From assembly GCF_004354985.1 (NCBI RefSeq), contig NZ_SMSK01000013.1, forward strand, positions 124,001-188,000: DNA of 64,000 bases, read 5' to 3'. The stretch is from Segetibacter sp. 3557_3 (lineage in GTDB: Bacteria; Bacteroidota; Bacteroidia; Chitinophagales; Chitinophagaceae). A program made the position numbers and the translations under genes. A model generated the notes under the pieces. It did no database searches. It had not been told where the DNA came from and saw only the letters and a list, made by a program, of their open reading frames with translations. Shown here one piece after another: positions 45,415-55,569 of this stretch. The first letter of the stretch is position 1, and every line of letters begins with the position of its first letter.

Positions 45415-46071
45415 ATGCCGGACGCACTGCAACACCTTAACGATCTCAAAGACATCAAAAAGATGATGGAGCGAAGCAGCCGTTTCATAAGTTTGAGCGG
45501 ACTAAGTGGGGTTTCAGCGGGTATCTGTGCCTTAATTGGTGCCTGGTTTGCAAACGAGACCTTGAATGCTGATTACTATTCACCGGCCAATGGTCGCATG
45601 TATGACGAGGCCGGGGTAAGTAGATTTGCAGATGGAAGTGCTCTACTGTTTAACCGGTTATTTCTGATCGCTGCCGCCACGTTCATCGCTGCCTTTGTAC
45701 TGGCTTTTGTATTTACTTATATACGAAGCAAGCGGGCAGGGCTTGCGATATGGGGAAGCACCGCACGCAGGCTTATGTTTAATGTTAGTATTCCCATGCT
45801 GGCCGGTGGCATTTTCATAATTCACCTGGTGCAGAGCGGGGCGGTTGGCATGATTGCGCCTGCCTGCCTTATATTTTATGGACTTGCATTGGTAAATGCA
45901 AGCAAATACTCGCTGGAGGAAATCAGGTATCTCGGTTATGGTGAATTATTGCTGGGTGTGATTAGCTGCTGGTTCGTTGAATATGGCCTTCATTTTTGGG
46001 CAGCTGGGTTTGGTGTATTGCACATCATTTATGGCGCACTGATGTGGTGGAGATACGAACGTGCAGACTGA
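45415..46071 (+). CDS. Multi-span membrane protein, partner of the HTH regulator
   Basis: The protein has 218 residues. A charged N-terminal 35 residues precede five or six hydrophobic spans (about 40-58, 88-112, 130-150, 155-175, 185-205). I do not recognise the family. It is divergent from the DUF5686 gene and 145 bp upstream of a small HTH regulator on the same strand. Such membrane-protein/winged-helix pairs are common in this phylum. The ATG at 45415 is preferred because the upstream 20 residues have no membrane-protein character. Confidence 0.6.
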   Translation: MPDALQHLNDLKDIKKMMERSSRFISLSGLSGVSAGICALIGAWFANETLNADYYSPANGRMYDEAGVSRFADGSALLFNRLFLIAAATFIAAFVLAFVFTYIRSKRAGLAIWGSTARRLMFNVSIPMLAGGIFIIHLVQSGAVGMIAPACLIFYGLALVNASKYSLEEIRYLGYGELLLGVISCWFVEYGLHFWAAGFGVLHIIYGALMWWRYERAD

Positions 46072-46216
46072 TTTGGAATTACTCCGGAGCACAATTACAG
46101 GCAATTGCCGACCTGGTTTACAGGTCATGGCTGACGGGGAGTTGCACAGTCGTGGTAAAACACCTGTATAGTGTTTCTACCGCCGGCCTTTAACTATGGT
46201 TTAGACCATCAATGAA

Positions 46217-46516
46217 ATGAAGAATCCTATAGAGCACTTAAATAAAACTTTTGATAGCCGCATCCGCCTCGGTATAATGAGTGCGCTGATGGTGAATGCA
46301 GAAGTAAATTTTAATGAACTCAAAGAGTTGATTCAGGTTACGGATGGGAATCTCGCCAGCCACTTGAAGACCCTTGAAGAAAATGATTATGTGAAGGTGC
46401 ATAAAGGATTTATCGGGCGCAAAACAAATACCACCTACACAATAACGAAAGACGGGGAAAAGGCATTTAAAACACACCTTGATGCATTGGAAAAAATGAT
46501 CCGTGCACTGGATTGA
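46217..46516 (+). CDS. Winged-helix transcriptional regulator (HTH_34/ArsR-like)
   Basis: The protein has 99 residues and a single winged-helix domain: FDSRIRLGIMSALMVN, then NFNELKELIQVTDGNLASHLKTLEENDYV as the recognition helix, then a wing (GRKTNTTYTITKDGEKAF). This order matches the HTH_34 family. No sensor residues such as metal-binding Cys are present. It probably regulates the upstream membrane-protein gene. Confidence 0.85.
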   Translation: MKNPIEHLNKTFDSRIRLGIMSALMVNAEVNFNELKELIQVTDGNLASHLKTLEENDYVKVHKGFIGRKTNTTYTITKDGEKAFKTHLDALEKMIRALD

Positions 46517-46741
46517 TATTTCCTTTTTACGAGAAACGGAGTTAACGTTCCAGGCACAAACACAAGGTGCATCGATCAGGGATTAGCGTGGAAAATGAAA
46601 GAGGAAAGCGCTTCATCTGCGTAGTGCAGGGCCATAATGATAACCGGGTTGGGTATCATGAAAGTGGCCTTGATGCCATGAAATACAAACTTTGAACGGA
46701 GCGTCGCAACTAATGTCTCCCAAAGTTCAACTGTTGGCTAC

Positions 46742-46773
46742 AAAAAAAAGAACCGCTTTTGAGGGCGGTTCTT
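46742..46773 (-). terminator. Rho-independent terminator of the large surface-protein gene
   Basis: Read on the minus strand, a 9-bp stem (aagaaccgc/gcggttctt) ends in a run of eight T residues. It lies 20 bp after the stop codon of the minus-strand gene. Confidence 0.85.
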
Positions 46774-46792
46774 CTTCATTTGTATGAATATC

Positions 46793-49700
46793 TTAGAAGT
46801 CTAAGCCAAGTGCGAAATACGCTAATGGTTTGCCCTTGAACACACCATTCATTTCCCATGCAAGGTCGAATTTAACAAAGTAACCCAACAGCGTGCTTCT
46901 TGCACCAAAACCATAACCCCCCGCGAAAGGCCCGATACCACCTGCTTTTACTTTAACGCTAACCGGGTTGGTAGCGTCGCCGGGATACACCACATTCGGC
47001 CGTTCGATACTGTTGTACTGACCGTTCCATGCTGAACCAAGATCAAAGAACTGGATCAGCTGGAAGTTACGCAGCAATGCGTTGTTGATGGGTTTATTCA
47101 GCAACGTAGAAAATACCGGCAACCTGAATTCACTGTTGATTACAAAAGCGTTGTTGCCATTGGCAACGTTCTGGTTAAAACCACGCAGATTTACTGCCAG
47201 GGACTGGAATGCATACGACTGATCCTGGGCAGGCTTGTTAGCTGAGTTGAAGCGTGGGCGCAACCATCCATCAACACCACCAAGATAGTAGATGATCTTT
47301 TGGGTACCCCAGCTGACATCAGCAGCGCCACGAACTGCCCAAATGAAGTTGCGGTATATGGGTACATAATAGCGCGCATCAAAGCCAAAATTGTAGGTGT
47401 ATTTGCCACCATTAACTTTATCGCGAACCGGCATGTTGATGTCCATAAATGCTTTCCACCGCAAACCGTTCCAAATGTTTTGGGTTGGATTGATCGTGTT
47501 ATCATGTACATATTCAATACGACCAAGCGCATATTGCACCAGCTGGTCTGGAAGTTCGAGGGCCCCAGGATCGGGCTGGTCATTTTTGAGCTTAAATATG
47601 TAGCGATCTTTACGATAACCCAAGGTTGCACGAAGGCTCTTTACTTCGTTGAACGGGTAAGATACATGCCCCTGGTAAAGGCTGGTGTTTAATTGCCCGT
47701 TGAAGTATGAATTCGGGTTATTGAAGTTTTCGAGTATCTGGATATTACGATCACTGGTTTTGTAATAGGTAATCCCCCAATCCAATCGCTTGCGCAGGTT
47801 CCAGAAGTTAAGCAAGTAGTCATTATCCCTCAGGTTGGTACCTAACCGGAAGCCGCCGGTGAACTTAATATCTTCCATCAGGTCGCTGATGGTTGCACGA
47901 AACGTGAAGTTGAGGTTTGATCCATTACCAAGTTGTATTGGTCCTGAACCCCCCTGGTAGGGCTGGTAGCGGTTGATGAGAATATTATTGGAAACCCCGC
48001 TAACAATGTTATCGGTACTGAATTTAAGCTTGTAGTTATACAATTTTGATTGAGACAGTATGGTCTGTTGTTCCTCTGTTTGAGCAGCGGTTATTGCTGC
48101 TGCAGCACTGTCCCAGTTTTCGTCCTGGAACTCGTTGAGGAATACATCCCGCTTGCGAACGGTATCAACATCCGTACGCTGGTAGGTTGTGGCTTTGCCT
48201 GCCCTTGCCTTTTCTTCCGCGATCATTTTCTTCATGTACTCGGTAGGGCGTGCGTTTACGTTACGCCGGCGGAGTGCAAGTGAGTCGACCCGAAGTTTGT
48301 AGAGAAACTTAAGATCGCCCTGGCGCAGGACCTCGCTTACCTGCCCACGATCACCTGCAACCCGGGTTTCGAGCAGGCTGCTTTGATAGTTGGTAAGTGG
48401 AAATGTATAAGTAGAGTCTTTGGTAACCTGGAAAGTTGAAATACTATCCGGCTCATTTTTTTGCCAAGCAACCATGGTCGAGTCCAGCTCCTTATCGGAA
48501 GGATTTCTAAGAATTTCATCACCGATAAAGAACAAGGTATCCAGGCCTTCGCGTTGTGTGGTAAAGAATCCCGCCCACCTGTTGCCGATACCATTTTCGT
48601 CGGTTACAAAGGTGAAGTGGTTAACATTATATTGAGATGGATAACTGCCATTACCATACTTAAGGTTCGACAGTTGAGTGATCTGTTGTTTGGTAAGGTA
48701 GTCGAGCAAAAATATGTTGAAACGGTTTTTGCTTGGCAATACCGTATCCGCACTCACCGCCTCGGGCGATGGACGGTTGGAAGAGAAGATAATACCTGAT
48801 TTATTCGGAAAGGAAACAAACGAAGGATTCAGGTCATCATAAACATCGTTGGTCAACTGCTCGAGCTTCTGGTTATCTATTTTGAACGTGTAGATGTCGC
48901 TATGTCCGTTTTTCACGGCACTAAGCAACAACGTATTTGCATCGAGCATGTATTGAACATCGAGTACCTGGTCAACACCTTCAATCACCTGCCGGTCGCG
49001 GAAATAGCGGGCAATAGCATCGTAAACAAACATCTTGATTTTACCATTTTCCCAGTAGATCACCGTTACCCTTGTGCCCTTGCCATCCCAGGCCATTATA
49101 GGATAGTTTGGGTTGATGTCGTTTTGATTGGTTCTTACGCCACTCTTCAACAACACCTTTACGGTTTCGTAGTTCTCGTTAAGCTTAACGCTGTAGATCC
49201 CTTTCTTGTACTCCACCACTACATAAGAGTTGTTGCGTGGGTTTGGATTGGCATTGAAGCGGAAGAAATCAGACTTGCGGATCTCTTCAGAAACAGAGAT
49301 GGTTCCCCTGGGTACGTTACGCCGTTGACGAATGTCTTTGTAATACTTGTCTTGCTGGTTTTGCATAAACTCCGCAAGCAGCGCCTTAAACTTCATCTTG
49401 GTGATACGTTGTGAAGCGGAGTTGAGGTTCTTATAAATGCGGGACAGATAAAGGAAGTAGGCTACGTTTTCTTTCTTGTAGCGTTCACTGATGTAATACC
49501 AGAAAGCATGACCAGCAAGAATAGGCTTCTCAAATGCAAACTGGTAAAAGTTGTTGTAGTTGCCGCTAAGCATTGCACTTTTGAGCTCATCATCCTTTTC
49601 GGTGCTCCATGTTTGCGCAACATAACTTACATAACCATCGGTTAGCCATTGGGGGAGATCAAGTAATGCCTGGTTGCTGGCGAACTCACCTATGTCATCT

Positions 49701-50167
49701 CCGAACAGTTGGTTATCGAGCAGCACCTTTGCTATGCCCTGCCGTATCTGTAAACGAAGATTTGCATGGTTACCGTTGAAGTAAACAACCATTTTGTTGT
49801 TTACCAGTTTGGTAAGTCCTCCCGCATTCATCCAGTCTTTACCGAGGCCGATGTTCGAGCTTCGCATATCGTTATAGTTGTTGTAAACGATAATATTTAT
49901 GCGTCGCTGAACCGAATATTCAATTGAAGATTCAATGCTTTCCAACTCTTGTTCTGCTACCTGTGCAACAAACTTTCCGAGTTCGAGACCGCCCTGGTTG
50001 AAGTATGAATTGAAGTTTTGAGATTGATAAAATTTCCAGGTGAATTTTTTATGTTGGATCCTGTTTTTCCCAAATTCCACTGTGTTCACCTGCGCAAGTG
50101 CCGTAGCAGAAAAAACACAAAGAACTAAAAAAGCAGCTAATCTGTTGCTGTTACTAGTAAATTGCAT
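46793..50167 (-). CDS. Large surface protein: peptidase-MA-like, TolB-like propeller and outer-membrane barrel
   Basis: The protein has 1124 residues. A signal peptide ends near 25 (ATALAQ). Residues 30-290 resemble the MA-family metallopeptidase fold, but the LPQWLTDGYVSYV segment has no HExxH upstream, so it may be inactive. Residues 300-600 have TolB/WD40-like strands (NPSFVSFPNKSGIIFSSNRPSPE). Residues about 700-1124 form repeated amphipathic strands like a bacterial surface antigen barrel, ending in phenylalanine (LAYFALGLDF), as outer-membrane proteins do. This architecture is widespread in Bacteroidota without a defined function. Confidence 0.75.
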   Translation of the reverse strand: MQFTSNSNRLAAFLVLCVFSATALAQVNTVEFGKNRIQHKKFTWKFYQSQNFNSYFNQGGLELGKFVAQVAEQELESIESSIEYSVQRRINIIVYNNYNDMRSSNIGLGKDWMNAGGLTKLVNNKMVVYFNGNHANLRLQIRQGIAKVLLDNQLFGDDIGEFASNQALLDLPQWLTDGYVSYVAQTWSTEKDDELKSAMLSGNYNNFYQFAFEKPILAGHAFWYYISERYKKENVAYFLYLSRIYKNLNSASQRITKMKFKALLAEFMQNQQDKYYKDIRQRRNVPRGTISVSEEIRKSDFFRFNANPNPRNNSYVVVEYKKGIYSVKLNENYETVKVLLKSGVRTNQNDINPNYPIMAWDGKGTRVTVIYWENGKIKMFVYDAIARYFRDRQVIEGVDQVLDVQYMLDANTLLLSAVKNGHSDIYTFKIDNQKLEQLTNDVYDDLNPSFVSFPNKSGIIFSSNRPSPEAVSADTVLPSKNRFNIFLLDYLTKQQITQLSNLKYGNGSYPSQYNVNHFTFVTDENGIGNRWAGFFTTQREGLDTLFFIGDEILRNPSDKELDSTMVAWQKNEPDSISTFQVTKDSTYTFPLTNYQSSLLETRVAGDRGQVSEVLRQGDLKFLYKLRVDSLALRRRNVNARPTEYMKKMIAEEKARAGKATTYQRTDVDTVRKRDVFLNEFQDENWDSAAAAITAAQTEEQQTILSQSKLYNYKLKFSTDNIVSGVSNNILINRYQPYQGGSGPIQLGNGSNLNFTFRATISDLMEDIKFTGGFRLGTNLRDNDYLLNFWNLRKRLDWGITYYKTSDRNIQILENFNNPNSYFNGQLNTSLYQGHVSYPFNEVKSLRATLGYRKDRYIFKLKNDQPDPGALELPDQLVQYALGRIEYVHDNTINPTQNIWNGLRWKAFMDINMPVRDKVNGGKYTYNFGFDARYYVPIYRNFIWAVRGAADVSWGTQKIIYYLGGVDGWLRPRFNSANKPAQDQSYAFQSLAVNLRGFNQNVANGNNAFVINSEFRLPVFSTLLNKPINNALLRNFQLIQFFDLGSAWNGQYNSIERPNVVYPGDATNPVSVKVKAGGIGPFAGGYGFGARSTLLGYFVKFDLAWEMNGVFKGKPLAYFALGLDF

Positions 50168-50231
50168 ATCCGGTCTTTAAATTTTTAAAATTAGGATAAA
50201 AGAATTGTAATCGACAGTTAAAAATAACCTT

Positions 50232-50873
50232 ATGTTGACGGTCAGCTTCTTCACTTTTAGCCCTGTTCAGGAAAACACTTACATCGTTTCGAACGACCAA
50301 AATGAGGCGATAATTTTTGATCCGGGTTGTTATTCAATCCAGGAGAAAAACAGGTTGAAACAACACCTTACCGACAAAGGTTTAACGGCTGTACAACTCG
50401 TGAATACACACTGCCACCTTGATCATGTTTTTGGAAATAAATGGGTTGCCGAAACCTATGATCTTGAACTATTCCTGCACCCGTTAGAGGAGCAGTTGCT
50501 GGCATATGCACCCACCTCTGGCGATAAATGGGGTTTGCCGTTTAACAATTACGAAGGAAAGCTGCACTTCTTAAACGAAGGTGATGTCGTAAACCTTGGA
50601 ACAGACAGCTTAAAGGTGATGCTGACACCTGGCCACTCACCGGGAAGTATTTGCTTTTATTGCGAAGAACAAGGCTTTGTAATTGGTGGAGATGTCTTGT
50701 TCCGGGAAAGTGTCGGCAGAACCGACCTTCCATTCGGTAGTTACGAACAGTTGATGAACAGCATACGCACGAAACTTTTTACCTTGCCCGACGACGTGAT
50801 TGTTTATCCCGGGCACGGGCCCTCCACCACAATTGGTTGGGAAAAAAAGCATAATCCATTTTTGGCGGAATGA
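50232..50873 (+). CDS. MBL-fold metallo-hydrolase (glyoxalase II-like)
   Basis: The protein has 213 residues, a single metallo-beta-lactamase domain. NTHCHLDHVFG is the HxHxDH metal motif (Thr-His-Cys-His-Leu-Asp-His). TPGHSPGSICFY and VYPGHGPSTTIG supply the remaining metal ligands. The protein is shorter than classical glyoxalase II and lacks the C-terminal helical domain, so substrate may be a different thioester or lactone. It is divergent from the large surface-protein gene, 64 bp away. Confidence 0.9.
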   Translation: MLTVSFFTFSPVQENTYIVSNDQNEAIIFDPGCYSIQEKNRLKQHLTDKGLTAVQLVNTHCHLDHVFGNKWVAETYDLELFLHPLEEQLLAYAPTSGDKWGLPFNNYEGKLHFLNEGDVVNLGTDSLKVMLTPGHSPGSICFYCEEQGFVIGGDVLFRESVGRTDLPFGSYEQLMNSIRTKLFTLPDDVIVYPGHGPSTTIGWEKKHNPFLAE

Positions 50874-51142
50874 TGCGCTATGCGCTGCAATGGTTGTAAA
50901 GCAGGAGAAGCCATTCGAATTAGAACGATATCCTTGCGACAGCATTCAGCCATCCTACGCGAATCAAACCACGCATGGAAGATCATTGCCCGGTGCTTCA
51001 CGTGCAAGGCTTTCGTGAGCTAACGTGGTGGTAAGCTGGCAGCTTGTGCAACCGTTGCACCCCAAACAAATTAGAACCATTAACAAACACAACAGGTGTT
51101 AGCGATATTGATTACCTATTTTTATCTCATATATTTTTCCCT

Positions 51143-53545
51143 ATGCCCCGCTTTTGTTTAGTTGTATTAACCTGTTTACTGTATTCAACAATGTATGCGC
51201 AGAGTCCGGACTCGATGATGCGGGTATATGCAGACGAGATACCCCACGAAAAGATTCATGTTCAATTTGATAAAGGTGTTTATCGCGCGGGCGAAACCAT
51301 ATGGTTTAAGGCTTATGTGTTTGCAGGTTACCAGCCATCGCTCACCAGCAAAAACTTTTTTGCTGAACTCATCGACCCTGGTGGAAATGTACTGCAACGC
51401 AAAACTTATCCGGTGTTCCAATCGGCAGCTGCAGGGGATTTTGACATTCCCGAGAATTTCGGTGCAGGTCATTTAACCTTTAGGGCTTATACTACGATGA
51501 TGCTGAACTTCGACACTGCTTTCTTATATCAAAAAAACCTCGACATCATAGGCAAGGCCGGAGCATTGCCCGCCAAAACTCCGGCGCAAGCCCAAACAAC
51601 TTACAACCTTCACTTTTTTCCAGAGGGTGGCGACCTGGTGAATGAACTGGAGTCGGCAATGGCATTTAAGGCAAACGACAACTTTGGAAACCCTGTAAGT
51701 GTAAGTGGCACGATCATAAATGCAGCCGGTGAAACTGTTGAGTCGTTTAAATCGGTACACGACGGTATGGGAGTGGTTACATTTACCCCGAAGGCTGGAC
51801 AGGTTTATAAGGCAACCTGGAAGGATCCCAATGGTATTCAGCAAACCACACCCTTACCCGAGGCAAAACCGCAAGGCGTGGTTTTAACGATGTCAACAGC
51901 AGGGAATAAAAAAATATTCATCGTTAAGCGATCGGAAGCTGCGCCGCAGAACTACCAGACACTTAACGTTGAGGCACACCTGGGACAGGAGTTGGTATAT
52001 AAAGCCAGGGTGCCCTTGATCAATACCATGGTAAACAGCGGCAGTATTCCTGTGGGCGAATTGCCTGCCGGCGTTTTGCTCGTAACGGTATTTACAGAGA
52101 ACTGGCAGCCTATTGCAGAGCGGATCATTATGGTGAACAATAACAATTACAGGTTCAACGTAGATGTTAAAGCGTTGGAGGTAAATACTGCCATCCGTGC
52201 AAAAAACGCCTTTGAAATACAAACTGCCGATACCACGCTTTCTAACCTGTCTATCGCGATCACCGACGCCGAAATCAATAACAAACTGGCGGATGACAAT
52301 ATCATCTCACGACTTCTTTTAACCGGCGATATCAAGGGCTATGTGAACAACCCTGCCTATTATTTTTCCAATTTATCAGACAGTGTGTCGAACCACCTAA
52401 ATCTTGTTTTGCTTACACATGGATGGAGAAAGTACAACTGGGCCGACATGGTAAGCAATCGAAGACCCAAACTCAAGTTCCCCACCGATCCACCTTTAGC
52501 ACTTACAGCCAAAGTATTTGGGATCACCAGCCTGAACCCTTTGAGTCGTGATGAACAGATAATTGCTATTGTAAGAAACCAGGACTCAACCACCCAGGTG
52601 CTGCAGCTGCCGAAAACCGGAGCCGACGTTTTTTCGCTTCCCGGGCAGCTTTACTTCGATACCATAAACGTCATCTACCAGTTCAATAAAGACAAAAGGC
52701 TCGACCGGAATGCAGCGGTGAAGTTCGACAACGGGTTGTATAAAGGACCGGCAATGGTTCACGCCAACGCACTCCCATTCTATTTTGTTTCCGACAAGGA
52801 TAGTATACTCATGAACCGTTCAAAATTCCTGGCCCAACAAATTTCTAAATTCGGCAGTTCATGGACGGCTTCGGGCAATGTTTTGCAGGGAGTAACCGTA
52901 AAAGCAAGGGTGAAAACCCGCCTCGAAGAATTGGATGCGAAATATGCGTCAGGATTGTTTAAGGGAGATGCGATCACGTTTGATATGTCGGAGAATATGT
53001 CGATGGACATTTTTACTTACCTGCAGGGTAGGGTGCCCGGGCTGGTAATCAACAATAGCGGAGGGAACGTCAGCCTGCAATGGCGGGGTAGTGGTACCAG
53101 CGTTTTTCTCGACGAAATGCAGGCGCAGCCCGATCAGCTACTTAGTTTAAGCCCGGCTGACATTGCTTATGTAAAGGTTTTCAGACCTCCCTTCTTCGGC
53201 GCAATGGGTGGTGGAGCAGGTGGAGCAATAGCGGTGTACACCCGCAAAGGCAGCGACATCAAGTATGAACCCGGAAAAGGCCTGAACAAATCACAGTTGG
53301 TAGGTTATACTACTGCAAAAGAGTTTTATTCACCCGACTATTCAACGCGAACAGCTTCTACTGATGTGGTTGCAGATTACCGTTCAACATTGTACTGGAG
53401 CCCTTACATTTTTATGGACGCGACAAGGCCTTCGATTAAAATCGAATTTTACAATAATGATGCAACAAAAAAGTTCAGGGTTGTGTTAGAGGGTGTGAAT
53501 GAAACCGGCAAACTGGTACGGATAGAAAAGGTTTTCCCGCAATAA
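51143..53545 (+). CDS. MG2-domain / TonB-plug-like envelope protein
   Basis: The protein has 800 residues. A signal peptide (about 1-20, ending YAQ) is followed by an alpha-2-macroglobulin MG2-like domain (HVQFDKGVYRAGETIWFKAYV) and several beta-rich domains. A C-terminal segment resembles a TonB-receptor plug: VTVKARVKTRLEEL, YLQGRVPGLVINN and VFLDEMQAQPDQL. There is no following beta-barrel, so it is not a receptor by itself. The ATG at 51143 gives a proper signal peptide. Confidence 0.8.
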   Translation: MPRFCLVVLTCLLYSTMYAQSPDSMMRVYADEIPHEKIHVQFDKGVYRAGETIWFKAYVFAGYQPSLTSKNFFAELIDPGGNVLQRKTYPVFQSAAAGDFDIPENFGAGHLTFRAYTTMMLNFDTAFLYQKNLDIIGKAGALPAKTPAQAQTTYNLHFFPEGGDLVNELESAMAFKANDNFGNPVSVSGTIINAAGETVESFKSVHDGMGVVTFTPKAGQVYKATWKDPNGIQQTTPLPEAKPQGVVLTMSTAGNKKIFIVKRSEAAPQNYQTLNVEAHLGQELVYKARVPLINTMVNSGSIPVGELPAGVLLVTVFTENWQPIAERIIMVNNNNYRFNVDVKALEVNTAIRAKNAFEIQTADTTLSNLSIAITDAEINNKLADDNIISRLLLTGDIKGYVNNPAYYFSNLSDSVSNHLNLVLLTHGWRKYNWADMVSNRRPKLKFPTDPPLALTAKVFGITSLNPLSRDEQIIAIVRNQDSTTQVLQLPKTGADVFSLPGQLYFDTINVIYQFNKDKRLDRNAAVKFDNGLYKGPAMVHANALPFYFVSDKDSILMNRSKFLAQQISKFGSSWTASGNVLQGVTVKARVKTRLEELDAKYASGLFKGDAITFDMSENMSMDIFTYLQGRVPGLVINNSGGNVSLQWRGSGTSVFLDEMQAQPDQLLSLSPADIAYVKVFRPPFFGAMGGGAGGAIAVYTRKGSDIKYEPGKGLNKSQLVGYTTAKEFYSPDYSTRTASTDVVADYRSTLYWSPYIFMDATRPSIKIEFYNNDATKKFRVVLEGVNETGKLVRIEKVFPQ

Positions 53546-53572
53546 CACCAGTTTGGTTTTTAATAACAGCTT

Positions 53573-54490
53573 ATGTCTTGCATACTTATAACGGGTGGAA
53601 CGGGATTGATTGGTGCTGCACTCACAAAAATGCTCGTGGCAAAAGGTCACGAGGTTATTATCTTAAGCAGGAGCGCTAAGCGCCCTGCCGAAAACAATGT
53701 CCGGTTTGCAGCATGGGATATCAATGCAGGCATTATCGACCGCGAAGCAATTTCGCAGGCAGATGTACTTGTTCATCTTGCCGGTGCAGGCGTTGCTAAT
53801 AAGCGATGGACCTCGTCGAGGAAAAAAGAAATCGTTGAAAGCCGTACCAAAAGCTCGGCCCTGCTGGTAAAGGCGCTTACCGAGATTCCCAACAAAATCA
53901 CGACTGTACTAAGTGCATCGGCAATTGGCTGGTATGGTACCGATGAACGGCATAAATTCACCAACAAACCATTCAACGAAGAAACTCCCGCCGACACCGA
54001 CTTCCTTGGGGAGACATGCCGGCTATGGGAAGAAAGTATAAATCCCGTTGAAAAGCTCGGGAAAAGGCTGGTTAAACTGAGAACGGGTATTGTGCTTAGC
54101 AACGAAGGCGGCGCATACGCCGAATTTAAAAAGCCAATCCAATTTGGAATTGCCGGTTTCCTTGGTAGTGGCAAGCAGGTTATCAGTTGGATACATATGG
54201 AAGACATGTGCCGGATGTACCTTTATGCAATGGAAACCAACATCAGTGGCGTATTCAATGCGGTGGCCCCAATGCCGGTTACCAATAAGGAACTCACTTT
54301 CAAGTTGGCCAATAAGATTCGCGGAAAGTTTTTTGTGCCTTTACACGTGCCCGGTTTTGCGCTTCGGATGTTGCTTGGAGGGATGAGTGTGGAGGTGCTA
54401 AAAAGTGCAACAGTAAGTGCCGAAAAAATAAGAGTAGCAGGCTTTCATTTCTTATACCCATCCATCGATGCAGCACTCGATGCATTGTAA
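53573..54490 (+). CDS. TIGR01777-family SDR epimerase
   Basis: The protein has 305 residues. ILITGGTGLIGAALTKMLVAKGH is the NAD(P)-binding start. VLVHLAGAGVANKRWT is the family signature (HLAGxxI...RW). SASAIGWYG and WEESINPVEKLGKRLVKLRTGIVLS are further YfcH/SDR39U1 hallmarks. The physiological substrate of this family is unknown. It begins 27 bp after the preceding plug/MG2 gene, so they might share a transcript. Confidence 0.92.
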   Translation: MSCILITGGTGLIGAALTKMLVAKGHEVIILSRSAKRPAENNVRFAAWDINAGIIDREAISQADVLVHLAGAGVANKRWTSSRKKEIVESRTKSSALLVKALTEIPNKITTVLSASAIGWYGTDERHKFTNKPFNEETPADTDFLGETCRLWEESINPVEKLGKRLVKLRTGIVLSNEGGAYAEFKKPIQFGIAGFLGSGKQVISWIHMEDMCRMYLYAMETNISGVFNAVAPMPVTNKELTFKLANKIRGKFFVPLHVPGFALRMLLGGMSVEVLKSATVSAEKIRVAGFHFLYPSIDAALDAL

Positions 54491-54634
54491 ACTTTACAAC
54501 AGCTTTACTTAAGTAATTTTCTCTTTGCTTTTAGATTTGGTCTCGACCAAATTACGGCTAAATCACACTTAGCATGCGGAGGTGAACTGGTCTAGGTTTA
54601 AATTTTCCTGGGGACAAGTATTTGGAATGCTATT

Positions 54635-54716
54635 AACATCGTTGCCTGCCCGGATGAACTCCCACCAGAATGAATTCATCCGGCTAACGGTTCGGACGGG
54701 TGTCACTAACTTGTAC
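54635..54716 (+). repeat. Dispersed intergenic repeat, copy B
   Basis: It contains aacatcgttgcc (54635-54646), a hairpin (ccggatgaa 54650-54658, ttcatccgg 54675-54683), ttcggacggg (54691-54700) and gtgtcactaacttgtac (54700-54716). It follows the same order as copy A with one mismatch in the last core. It lies in a 308-bp gap between a plus-strand and a minus-strand gene, with no other gene visible. Confidence 0.65.
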
Positions 54717-54798
54717 CCCTAAGCAGTACTCAGCGCGGTTAACATCTTAACCCCCGGTTTACCACTACTTACTTAGACCAACGAAATGTTTCCCAAAC

Positions 54799-55311
54799 CT
54801 AAAAGGGCGATCCAAAGCCTTTTACCGGCTGAATAACCTGGTAAGGCAAAAACCCGCCAAACGGGTAACCATACGAGCTTTGTTCGATGCCGATACTCCC
54901 CGAAATGCTAAACGTTCTTGCATCATTGGTATAACCCAATCCCAGTTCTGCACGTGGGTTAACGCCAAGGTTCCCTGTACGAAAGAAGTTATTATTACCG
55001 CCCTTGCTGAAGTCTGTTGTAAGAAATGAACGATTGAAGTTCATATAAGTAGGCGCAATACTTACCGCACCAAAAGCAAACACATTGTTATTGAGTGCCC
55101 TGCTTAGCTGTACACCCATTGGAGCCGAATAGGTACTGAAGCCGCGTGAGAAGCCTGCGCTAAAGCCCTGGAAAGTATTGAATGACCATTTCTTTGTTTT
55201 TATACTTTTTTCGGGATTCAGTGAATGATAAGTGGATTCCTCAGGGATGACATCCTGGGCATATGATAATTGACCAATAAATAAACAGATAAGCACAACT
55301 ACATATTTCAT
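54799..55311 (-). CDS. Secreted hypothetical protein, possibly a small outer-membrane protein
   Basis: The protein has 170 residues. The signal peptide ends near residue 18 (GQLSYAQ). The rest alternates polar and aromatic residues with many Gly, Ser and Phe (GFSAGFSRGFSTYSAPMG, GNLGVNPRAELGLGYTND), as in a small beta-barrel. I do not recognise the family. It is monocistronic. Confidence 0.6.
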   Translation of the reverse strand: MKYVVVLICLFIGQLSYAQDVIPEESTYHSLNPEKSIKTKKWSFNTFQGFSAGFSRGFSTYSAPMGVQLSRALNNNVFAFGAVSIAPTYMNFNRSFLTTDFSKGGNNNFFRTGNLGVNPRAELGLGYTNDARTFSISGSIGIEQSSYGYPFGGFLPYQVIQPVKGFGSPF

Positions 55312-55393
55312 GGCCTTTGGTATTAGTCCTAATAAGTGTAGCCATAAAGTTAAAGATTTGCAAGATGGTTGAATGCGGTTTTTAAACTAAAAA

Positions 55394-55427
55394 AACGTTA
55401 TTGTGACTCGCTAACGACGATAACGTT
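55394..55427. other. Inverted repeat between divergent genes
   Basis: Perfect 8-bp arms (aacgttat 55394-55401, ataacgtt 55420-55427) with an 18-nt spacer lie between the divergent genes starting at 55311 (minus) and 55570 (plus). The spacing would suit a dimeric regulator site or a hairpin. Confidence 0.3.
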
Positions 55428-55569
55428 CCGCTGGTTCAGGACAGCAATTGCCATACACACTCCGGACAAAACCTTCTACACCAATTTTAAAAGGGTAAGC
55501 AGCGCCTGGTCAAAAAGGTAGCAGGAATTACCGGCGCTTTATTAATTTCAGCCGGTATAAACAACAGTT

